Shown in pieces: positions 12,547 to 18,712 of a stretch of 18,712 nt of DNA. A program made the translations under genes and the position numbers. The number at the start of each line of letters is the position of its first letter. Position 1 is the first letter of the stretch. Below the pieces are notes generated by a model. That model saw only the letters and a program-made list of their open reading frames with translations, had not been told where the DNA came from and did no database searches. Origin of the DNA: Kordiimonadaceae bacterium (GTDB lineage Bacteria; Pseudomonadota; Alphaproteobacteria; Sphingomonadales; Kordiimonadaceae); NCBI GenBank assembly GCA_014238195.1, contig JABABO010000235.1, forward strand, positions 1 to 18,712, written 5' to 3'.

Positions 12547-14424
12547 ATGTCCGATTATGATGTCATTGTTATTGGTGGTGGGCATGCAGGCTGCGAAGCA
12601 GCGACAGCGGCTGCTCGAATTGGTGCACAAACCCTTTTAGTCACACATAAGCTAGAAACGATTGGCGAGATGTCGTGTAATCCTGCAATAGGGGGTTTAG
12701 GAAAAGGTCACATTGTACGCGAAATTGACGCACTTGACGGCGTTATGGGCCGCATCGCAGATAAAAGCGGTATTCAATTTCGTATGTTGAACGTCAGAAA
12801 AGGTCCTGCTGTACGGGGTCCACGCTGTCAAAGTGATCGTAAGCTCTACCGAGAAGCTATGCAGGCCGAATTGAAGGCAACGGATAATTTAACAACCCTA
12901 GCAGCCTCGATAGAAGATTTAATTATTGATGGCTTGGGTACGAGTACCCCGATTGTTAAAGGTGTGGTAGATCAAGATGGCCGATCAATCAAAGGCAAGA
13001 CGGTCATATTAACGACAGGCACTTTTTTACGTGGTTTAATCCATATGGGCGACACGAAAATACCTGCTGGCAGAGCAGGTGATGCTCCCGCTAGCGGGCT
13101 ATCAGATACCTTAATGAAAATTGGCTTCGATCTAGGCAGGTTAAAAACGGGTACACCCGCGCGGCTTGATGGTAGGACCATTAACTGGGAAATCTGCGAA
13201 GAACAACCGGGTGATTCCCCCTGTGTACCTTTTTCGTTTTTAAACGATGAGATAGCCGTACCGCAAATTAGCTGCTATATGACGCGCACTACAGAAAAAA
13301 CTCATGAGATCATTAAAGAGAATTTACACCGCGCCCCGATTTATAGCGGCCAGATTGATAGCAAAGGTCCACGCTATTGCCCCTCTATTGAAGATAAAGT
13401 CGTGCGTTTTTCCGATAAAAATAGCCACCAAATATTTTTAGAACCCGAAGGCTTGGATGATCATACAGTTTATCCTAATGGAATTTCAACGAGCTTGCCT
13501 GAAGGTGTGCAGGCTGAATTTATACGCACTATTCCAGGGCTTGAAGATGTTAAAATCCTCCAACCTGGATATGCTATTGAATATGACTTTATCGATCCAC
13601 GGGCCTTAAAGCCAACACTTGAGACCCATAAAGTCTCAGGCTTGTATTTAGCGGGGCAAATCAATGGCACGACAGGATATGAGGAAGCTGCCGCACAAGG
13701 GTTGCTTGCAGGCGCCAACGCGGCACTTAAATCTAAAGGCAACCATGATGATTTTATTCTTGATCGTGCCGATGCCTATATGGGTGTTATGATAGATGAT
13801 TTAATTACACAAGGAACCAAAGAACCCTACCGCATGTTTACAAGCCGCGCTGAATATCGACTGCATTTACGCGCTGATAATGCGGATCAGCGCCTTACAG
13901 AAAAAGGCATCGCTGTAGGCCTTGTTAAAACCAATAGGGCGCAAGCTTATGCTGCTAAACTTGAGGTGTTGGAAACTGGCCGTAAAGTGCTCAAAGAGTT
14001 AAACCTAACCCCTAACGAGGCCAAAAAACGGGGGCTTGATTTAAATCAGGACGGTGTTCGTCGTACCGCTGAAACCTTGTTAGGGTTTAACACGATACCA
14101 TTCGATACGTTAAGGAAAATATGGCCGCAAGAATTGGCCATGATAAAGGATGATATTGCAGAACAGCTAGAAATAGACGCAACATATAAAGGGTATCTTG
14201 AGCGTCAAAAACAGGATGTTAAAGCCTTTCGAAAAGATGAAGCTTTGGTCATTCCTAGCGATGTTGACTTTGACCAGCTTGTCGGACTATCCAACGAAAT
14301 GCGAGAAAAGTTTAAAGCTGCGCGACCCGCAACGCTTGGGGCTGCGGCTCGTATTGCAGGAGTTACGCCAGCAGCCTTAACAATATTGCTTAGTATCATC
14401 AAAAAACGTAACCGCGCAGCCTAA
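12547..14424 (+). CDS. mnmG: tRNA uridine-5-carboxymethylaminomethyl(34) synthesis enzyme MnmG (GidA)
   Basis: The protein is 625 residues, normal for the family. It is the FAD- and NADH-dependent partner of MnmE in forming the wobble-uridine modification. The N-terminal FAD-binding motif is VIVIGGGHAGCEAATAAARI. Conserved patterns follow: MSCNPAIGGLGKGHIVREID, QFRMLNVRKGPAVRGPRCQS, TGTFLRGLIHMG and GLYLAGQINGTTGYEEAAAQ. The C-terminal part, which contacts MnmE and tRNA, includes FTSRAEYRLHLRADNADQRL. The stop codon is one base from the rsmG start, so the two genes are probably co-translated. The Shine-Dalgarno is weak (AGAAAAGAAAA). Gene order mnmE-mnmG-rsmG-parA-parB is the classical origin-proximal arrangement. 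Confidence 0.97.
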   Translation: MSDYDVIVIGGGHAGCEAATAAARIGAQTLLVTHKLETIGEMSCNPAIGGLGKGHIVREIDALDGVMGRIADKSGIQFRMLNVRKGPAVRGPRCQSDRKLYREAMQAELKATDNLTTLAASIEDLIIDGLGTSTPIVKGVVDQDGRSIKGKTVILTTGTFLRGLIHMGDTKIPAGRAGDAPASGLSDTLMKIGFDLGRLKTGTPARLDGRTINWEICEEQPGDSPCVPFSFLNDEIAVPQISCYMTRTTEKTHEIIKENLHRAPIYSGQIDSKGPRYCPSIEDKVVRFSDKNSHQIFLEPEGLDDHTVYPNGISTSLPEGVQAEFIRTIPGLEDVKILQPGYAIEYDFIDPRALKPTLETHKVSGLYLAGQINGTTGYEEAAAQGLLAGANAALKSKGNHDDFILDRADAYMGVMIDDLITQGTKEPYRMFTSRAEYRLHLRADNADQRLTEKGIAVGLVKTNRAQAYAAKLEVLETGRKVLKELNLTPNEAKKRGLDLNQDGVRRTAETLLGFNTIPFDTLRKIWPQELAMIKDDIAEQLEIDATYKGYLERQKQDVKAFRKDEALVIPSDVDFDQLVGLSNEMREKFKAARPATLGAAARIAGVTPAALTILLSIIKKRNRAA

Positions 14425-14425
14425 T

Positions 14426-15067
14426 ATGTCTTATAGCTTTGATGCATTATCAGAAGAACTTATGTTACATCTAGATGTTCCACGTGAAACATTACCCGCA
14501 TTAAAGTCCTATGGTGATATGCTTGTTAAATGGCAAAGTGCCAAGAACCTTGTCTCAAAAAGCACGTTACCTGATCTGTGGCGACGGCACTTTCTTGATT
14601 CGGCTCAATTATATCCGCTTCTAAAAAAGCATATTCAAACTGAACGCCCTGTCATTATGGATATTGGTTCGGGGGCAGGCTTTCCTGGCCTGGTTCTCGC
14701 TGCCCTTAATTACGGTAATGTGCATATTGTTGAAGCGAACTCGCGGAAATGCGTGTTTATGTCTCAGGTAGCACGTCAAACGAATACTCATGTAGCAGTT
14801 CATAATCAACGCATAGAAAAACTAAGTCCCTTTCCTGTTGATATAATTACCTCACGGGCCTGCGCATCCATTGTTCAATTACTAGAATGGGCTGAGCCTT
14901 TCGTAAATCAAACGACTGAATTATGGTTTTTAAAAGGGACTGGAGTCGATGAGGAATTGACGCAGGCCCAACAAACATGGAATATGGAGATAGACTCTTT
15001 TATTAGTCGTTCAGACAAAACGGGTAAAATTATTCGTCTTAGACATGTTAAGCGCCTAGCAGCGTAA
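14426..15067 (+). CDS. rsmG: 16S rRNA (guanine-N7) methyltransferase RsmG (GidB)
   Basis: The protein is 213 residues, the usual length. It methylates N7 of G527 (E. coli numbering) in the 530 loop of 16S rRNA with S-adenosylmethionine; loss in other bacteria gives low-level streptomycin resistance. The methyltransferase glycine loop is DIGSGAGFPG at residues 79-88. Upstream are KWQSAKNLVSKST and LWRRHFLDSAQL, typical of RsmG; SRACAS follows after the cofactor domain. The N-terminal peptide LDVPRETL is encoded by a parS site (14476-14491), an arrangement known from other bacteria. The gene starts one base after mnmG; a 65-base gap with no clear terminator separates it from parA. Confidence 0.95.
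   Translation: MSYSFDALSEELMLHLDVPRETLPALKSYGDMLVKWQSAKNLVSKSTLPDLWRRHFLDSAQLYPLLKKHIQTERPVIMDIGSGAGFPGLVLAALNYGNVHIVEANSRKCVFMSQVARQTNTHVAVHNQRIEKLSPFPVDIITSRACASIVQLLEWAEPFVNQTTELWFLKGTGVDEELTQAQQTWNMEIDSFISRSDKTGKIIRLRHVKRLAA
14476..14491. other. parS: parS centromere site inside rsmG
   Basis: TGTTCCACGTGAAACA, identical to the site at 12427, is in the same orientation and encodes the VPRET part of the RsmG N-terminus. It lies about 640 bases upstream of parA. Confidence 0.9.
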
Positions 15068-15132
15068 CAATATAAGACAACTTTTTAGGTTTTGATAGTT
15101 TTAAAACAGTCTTAGAAAGGTCAGAAATCGAT

Positions 15133-15939
15133 ATGGAAAAAATCATTAAGTGTGGCAGCGCAAAGATTATATCCGTCGCAAATCAAAAGGGCGGCGTAGG
15201 TAAAACGACCACCGCCATTAACTTGGCCACGGCTTTAGCCGCGATAGATAAACAAGTATTAATACTAGACCTAGACCCCCAAGGGAATGCGTCTACAGGA
15301 TTTGGTATTGATCGCTCTGCCCGTGAAACGACATCTTACGATGTTGTGTTAGGCGCGGCTGATGTTTGGGATGCTGTTGTTGAAACAGGCGTTCCTAACC
15401 TTGCAATTATCCCATCGACAATTGACCTATCTGGTGCAGACCTAGAGTTGGCTGAACTTTCACACCGTAATTTTCGCTTAAAGCAAGCCATTGAAAAAGC
15501 AGGTGTGAGCGATACATATGATTATATCTTAATCGATTGCCCCCCGTCATTATCACTTTTAACTATCAACGCACTTGTGGCTTCTGATTCTGTGCTGGTG
15601 CCGCTGCAATGTGAGTTTTTTGCCCTTGAAGGTTTAAGTCTGTTGATTCGCACAATAGAGCAAGTTCAAACGTCCTTGAACCCCAACCTTGAAATCAATG
15701 GCATTGTGCTCACAATGTTTGATAAACGTAATAATTTATCAGAACAAGTGTCTTTGGATGTCCGGGCTCATCTAGGCGACACTGTATATAAGACCGTAAT
15801 CCCCAGAAATGTGCGGGTTTCAGAGGCACCAAGCCATGGTATACCTGCTTTGATTTATGACTTGAAATGTCCGGGCAGCCAAGCTTACATATCCTTGGCA
15901 AAAGAAGTTTTAAAGCGTGATAAATTACGCGCAGCTTGA
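15133..15939 (+). CDS. parA: chromosome partitioning ATPase ParA (Soj)
   Basis: The protein is 268 residues, typical of chromosomal ParA without an N-terminal DNA-binding extension. The deviant Walker A motif KGGVGKTTT starts at residue 19. It is followed by LILDLDPQGNASTGFG (Walker A'), then YILIDCPPSLSLLTINALVA (Walker B) and VLTMFDKRNNLSEQV. ParA binds DNA non-specifically as an ATP dimer and moves the ParB-parS complex along the nucleoid. A Shine-Dalgarno-like AGAAAGG ends 12 bases before the ATG, slightly far. The stop lies 32 bases before the parB start, consistent with one operon. Confidence 0.95.
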   Translation: MEKIIKCGSAKIISVANQKGGVGKTTTAINLATALAAIDKQVLILDLDPQGNASTGFGIDRSARETTSYDVVLGAADVWDAVVETGVPNLAIIPSTIDLSGADLELAELSHRNFRLKQAIEKAGVSDTYDYILIDCPPSLSLLTINALVASDSVLVPLQCEFFALEGLSLLIRTIEQVQTSLNPNLEINGIVLTMFDKRNNLSEQVSLDVRAHLGDTVYKTVIPRNVRVSEAPSHGIPALIYDLKCPGSQAYISLAKEVLKRDKLRAA

Positions 15940-15971
15940 ATACTAATAAAAACAATAGGTTAGGCTATAAA

Positions 15972-16910
15972 ATGGCACAAAAATCAAAATTAAAAGCAAA
16001 AAAGGGCTTGGGTCGTGGTTTATCTGCACTTTTGGCCGATGACCGTCCATCTGTGGTTATGGGCAGTGATCAAAACGCTAAAAAAAGTGCCAACATGTTA
16101 TCAGATGGCAAGTTAGGAACGGCTGACCCGTCACGACGCTTATTGCCCATTGCCTTTCTTGAGCGTAACATTGCTCAACCCCGCACTCGGTTTGACGAAA
16201 GCGCCATTGACGAACTTGCTGCATCAATACAAGAAAAAGGAATTTTACAGCCCATACTTGTCCGTGCTGTTGGGGGTAATCGATACCAAATAGTAGCGGG
16301 GGAGCGACGTTGGCGGGCCGCACAAAAAGCTGGCGTTCATGATGTGCCCGTTGTTGTGCATGACCTTAATGACGCTGAAGTACTAGAAATCGCCATTATT
16401 GAGAATATTCACCGACAAGACCTAACCCCGATTGAAGAAGCCTCTGGGTATCGGCGATTAATGCAAGAGTTTGATCACACGCAAGAGGCTATCGCGAAAA
16501 TTGCCGCTAAAAGCCGTAGTCATATCGCGAATTTACTGCGGTTATTAACACTACCAGAAAAAATTCAAATGTTCGTTGATCGCGGCGACCTTTCGATGGG
16601 GCACGCGCGTGCCCTTATTGGTGCGAGCCAACCCATACCCCTAGCGCGTCATATAATAGAAAAAGGCCTAAGTGTGCGCCAAGCCGAATTGCTCGCGCAG
16701 GATGCAAAGGGTAAAAAACGCACTGCGCGACCTGGCGGCAACCAAAACAAAGACGCAGATACGCTGGCTTTAGAAAAAGACTTATCTGCCGCCCTCGGAA
16801 TGAAAGTGACCATTGTCCACAAGGGTGACTCTGGCACTGTTGCCATTCAATATGATGATCTAGAAGCCTTGGATAGCTTGTGTGCAAAGCTCGGAGTCTG
16901 CGGTATTTAG
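15972..16910 (+). CDS. parB: chromosome partitioning protein ParB (CTPase, parS-binding)
   Basis: The protein is 312 residues from ATG at 15972; a longer frame back to TTG at 15936 overlaps the parA stop and adds twelve residues unlike ParB. The N-terminal GLGRGLSALL helix, which stimulates ParA, is at residues 13-22. The CTP-binding domain contains QPRTRFDESAIDELAASIQE, GILQPILVR and GERRWRAAQKAG (from residue 110), then ENIHRQDLTPIEEA. The helix-turn-helix that reads parS follows (TQEAIAKIAAKSRSHIANLL). The C-terminal segment ends in the usual dimerisation region. It loads at the three parS sites upstream and clamps and spreads on DNA. Confidence 0.96.
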   Translation: MAQKSKLKAKKGLGRGLSALLADDRPSVVMGSDQNAKKSANMLSDGKLGTADPSRRLLPIAFLERNIAQPRTRFDESAIDELAASIQEKGILQPILVRAVGGNRYQIVAGERRWRAAQKAGVHDVPVVVHDLNDAEVLEIAIIENIHRQDLTPIEEASGYRRLMQEFDHTQEAIAKIAAKSRSHIANLLRLLTLPEKIQMFVDRGDLSMGHARALIGASQPIPLARHIIEKGLSVRQAELLAQDAKGKKRTARPGGNQNKDADTLALEKDLSAALGMKVTIVHKGDSGTVAIQYDDLEALDSLCAKLGVCGI

Positions 16911-16950
16911 CCCCAAGCTTTAAGCAGATTGATCGATTATACGGTTCACT

Positions 16951-17658
16951 TTAGTCCTTAAATCCCTGTCTATCATTTTTCAAATTTTTTCCTTTAAATT
17001 CATTATTGATAGATTCCATATCAACTCGAACAAAATTAAACGCCATCACAAAACACATGCTTGTCAGAATAAAACCAAATATCCCGTAAAATACAATTCG
17101 CATACCCCGATAGGCAGCATCATCATGCGCCCCATGGTATAACATGTCATAGGCGCGATACAAGCCTAGCGCAAGCATGCATACAATGAGGAAAATCAGT
17201 AATATTGAAGCTTTAGAGGGAAGGGTCGCTGCTAAAACTTCTTGCTTAATGAATTTTATTAATAACGGTGTTGTCATGACTAAAATCATCATTGACAGTG
17301 AAAAGCCAGAATAAAAACCACTTCCGCCAAAGATATAATTTTCAGATACAAGAATAATCACATAAAGGACAAAGCCTAAACTATATAACCACGTTGGTGA
17401 ATGCCATCCATAAAACTCATCAATCGCTTTAAGAAACATCAAAAAGCAGAGCATTTGCATAAGAACACTGATGAATAACATATTAGGATGGCGGTCCACC
17501 AGACCAATGCCAGAGACACCAACAGTAATCACAGCCGCACAAACAACATAAAAGGTTGTTCTAGCCCCTGGGATATTTTTATTCATCCATGCTATATAAC
17601 CAATAACGATGAGTGCCACTGGTGTCAGCATCAAAAAATATTTAACCGCCTGAACCAC
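16951..17658 (-). CDS. integral membrane protein with about seven helices, function unknown
   Basis: The protein is 235 residues from GTG at 17658, supported by AGGA six bases upstream; an ATG two bases earlier is out of frame. Hydrophobic segments lie at about 5-25, 33-52, 58-78, 88-106, 112-135, 147-168 and 182-207. A short charged cytoplasmic tail ends the protein (ESINNEFKGKNLKNDRQGFK). I do not recognise a family. The layout resembles the seven-helix sensor regions that precede GGDEF or histidine-kinase domains, but here the protein stops where an output domain would begin. It converges on parB with 40 bases between the ends and no clear terminator. It could be a stand-alone sensor, a truncated one, or an unrelated membrane protein. 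Confidence 0.7.
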   Translation of the reverse strand: MVQAVKYFLMLTPVALIVIGYIAWMNKNIPGARTTFYVVCAAVITVGVSGIGLVDRHPNMLFISVLMQMLCFLMFLKAIDEFYGWHSPTWLYSLGFVLYVIILVSENYIFGGSGFYSGFSLSMMILVMTTPLLIKFIKQEVLAATLPSKASILLIFLIVCMLALGLYRAYDMLYHGAHDDAAYRGMRIVFYGIFGFILTSMCFVMAFNFVRVDMESINNEFKGKNLKNDRQGFKD

Positions 17659-17744
17659 ATGTTATCCTATAGCGAGACCAATGAATAACGATCTTATTAT
17701 TCCCTCAGTGCTTAGGGATAAGTCGAACCATCATAAATACTTAC

Positions 17745-17781
17745 AGCCAAATAAGGTGATCAAAATTCACCGCTATTGGCT
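17745..17781. repeat. hairpin in the spacer between the membrane protein and the amidohydrolase
   Basis: GGTGA (17755-17759) pairs with TCACC (17767-17771) around loop TCAAAAT, and the outer arms AGCCAAATA and TATTGGCT pair with one bulge. It lies about 90 bases upstream of the membrane-protein start. The 312-base gap 17659-17970 has no gene; it also holds TCCCT-N8-AGGGA (17701-17718) and the hairpin at 17863-17896. A role as operator or leader structure is possible. Confidence 0.4.
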
Positions 17782-17862
17782 ATATAGCTAAAATCCAATA
17801 TATCATACCTGAGTTAAGGGACACTAGTGATGCTCTCAAAATCTTCAGTCATTCTATATATT

Positions 17863-17896
17863 GGGTAAGGAATACTGTAAAAAGTGATACTTACCC
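17863..17896. terminator. hairpin downstream of the M20 amidohydrolase gene, possible terminator
   Basis: GGGTAAG (17863-17869) pairs with CTTACCC (17890-17896), and an inner imperfect stem continues to a 6-base GTAAAA loop. It lies about 75 bases past the minus-strand stop of the amidohydrolase. No T-run follows on either strand, so termination by it alone is doubtful and a regulatory role is equally possible. Confidence 0.35.
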
Positions 17897-17970
17897 TTGG
17901 AACTATCAGAATAGTTGCTGCGATAAAGCTTAAAAATAGGACTTCCGTATATAATTAGCCCATATCCTTC

Positions 17971-18711
17971 CTACTTAGCCATCACATCCATCAAAATATG
18001 CACTGTTGCTTCGACCCCTGATTTAACGGCAGGCGCTGGTGATATTTTAAACAAGGGGCTATGATGGCTAGCCACAGGTGGGCCGCCTTTTGTTGCTGCA
18101 TCCAAATCAGCCATAGGGGTACCACCAATATTAAAATACACACTGGGGATAAAAGGGTCTTTCGTAAAGAAAGGAAAATCTTCTGCCCCCATACCTTTGT
18201 TTGACGAATCAACCACAACATCTGCACCCATTTTTTCAACAATGGTTTGTTTTACGCGCTGCGCTAAGGCGCTGTCGTTCATTGTCGGTGGAAAAGCAAA
18301 TTCGCTGACAATCACTTCAGGTAATTTATCCTCTGATATTCCTGCTGTTCTCGCGGTACCTATTGCCACACGTTCAATCGCTGATAATAATTGCTCCCGC
18401 ACTTCAGGGTTTAAACTGCGAACCGTTAATTGCAATTCAGCACGGTCAGAAATGATATTATGCTTAGTCCCGCTATGAAATGCACCAACAGTGATAACAC
18501 CAGAATCACGCGGCGCTAGCTCACGGCTAATGATCGTTTGCAAATTCATCACAATCTGACTGCCTATCACGATAGGGTCCTTGCCTGCATGCGGACTAGC
18601 CCCATGTGCACCAACGCCGTGCACGATAATATCCACAGTATCAGCCCCTGCATACGGACTGCCCTCGCTAATAATGACTTTACCTGCTTCTTCCCCAGCC
18701 CAGACATGAAA
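17971..18711 (-). CDS. M20 family amidohydrolase/peptidase, 5' partial
   Basis: The frame stays open through the right window edge: 25 codons before the GTG at 18636 have no stop and read FHVWAGEEAGKVIISEGSPY. The gene therefore starts outside the window, and its N-terminal metal-binding residues are not seen. What is visible is the M20 dimerisation domain (VHGVGAHGASPHAGKDPI, GTKHNIISDRAELQLTVRSL) and the C-terminal catalytic part with GMGAEDFPFF and the metal-ligand segment SHHSPLFKISP. This set fits the hippurate/N-acyl-amino-acid amidohydrolases that cut an acyl group from an amino acid with two zinc or manganese ions. The substrate is unknown. The signal peptide, if any, would be outside the window. 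Confidence 0.85.
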   Translation of the reverse strand, partial: FHVWAGEEAGKVIISEGSPYAGADTVDIIVHGVGAHGASPHAGKDPIVIGSQIVMNLQTIISRELAPRDSGVITVGAFHSGTKHNIISDRAELQLTVRSLNPEVREQLLSAIERVAIGTARTAGISEDKLPEVIVSEFAFPPTMNDSALAQRVKQTIVEKMGADVVVDSSNKGMGAEDFPFFTKDPFIPSVYFNIGGTPMADLDAATKGGPPVASHHSPLFKISPAPAVKSGVEATVHILMDVMAK

Positions 18712-18712
18712 A

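Noticed and set aside
15074..15117. TAAGAC / GTCTTA repeat between rsmG and parA as a terminator
   Set aside because: The arms are six bases with a loop of about 30 bases and no T-run after the second arm; the genes are probably co-transcribed.

Overview
The window looks like the origin-proximal part of an alphaproteobacterial chromosome with a foreign element joined to its left side. Four things support this. The genes mnmE, mnmG, rsmG, parA and parB run in that order on the + strand. A small DUF6489-type gene typical of alphaproteobacteria precedes mnmE. Three parS-like sites lie around mnmE, mnmG and rsmG. A tRNA-Ala(GGC) 3' half of alphaproteobacterial type is present. The base composition is moderate and I cannot name a genus.

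Region 1 (1-2367) is the end of an integrated element. It holds the 3' part of a large phage or mobile-element 'polyvalent' protein (LPD38-like), a small membrane-anchored gene broken by an apparent one-base deletion, four helically phased copies of TCGGGGYGT, and the 3' half of a tRNA-Ala(GGC) gene. I read these as the terminal genes, integrase arm-type sites and attachment scar of a prophage or genomic island inserted in tRNA-Ala. The original tRNA terminator follows at about 2397-2432.

Region 2 (2480-5364) is an AT-rich accessory module. On the - strand are a RelE/HigB-like toxin and an HTH-ImmA/IrrE metallopeptidase antitoxin that overlap by 8 bases. Facing away from them on the + strand are a DUF2188 protein and a DUF2235 alpha/beta hydrolase. 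The shared intergenic region has two good promoters and three copies of the octamer ATCATAAC placed at them. The antitoxin gene carries an uninterrupted run of 18 A.

Region 3 (5365-10016) is a catabolic cluster. A CaiB/BaiF CoA-transferase on the + strand has two TGTATACA operators upstream. It converges on an FCD-type GntR regulator, the likely repressor. A cysteine hydrolase (isochorismatase fold) and an aldehyde dehydrogenase follow on the - strand as a tightly coupled pair. The substrate is not evident.

Region 4 (10016-16910) is the housekeeping core: an O6-alkylguanine-DNA methyltransferase (- strand), then DUF6489, mnmE, mnmG, rsmG, parA and parB. MnmE and MnmG modify the wobble uridine of tRNAs, RsmG methylates 16S rRNA, and ParA, ParB and parS segregate the origin. 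Region 5 (16951-18712) holds an unrecognised seven-helix membrane protein, a spacer rich in inverted repeats, and a 5'-truncated M20 amidohydrolase.

The most distinctive observations are the tRNA-Ala attachment scar with phased arm-type repeats, and the divergent toxin/peptidase-antitoxin and DUF2188-DUF2235 module with shared operator octamers and a slippage-prone A18 tract. All calls come from reading the sequence; no searches were run.
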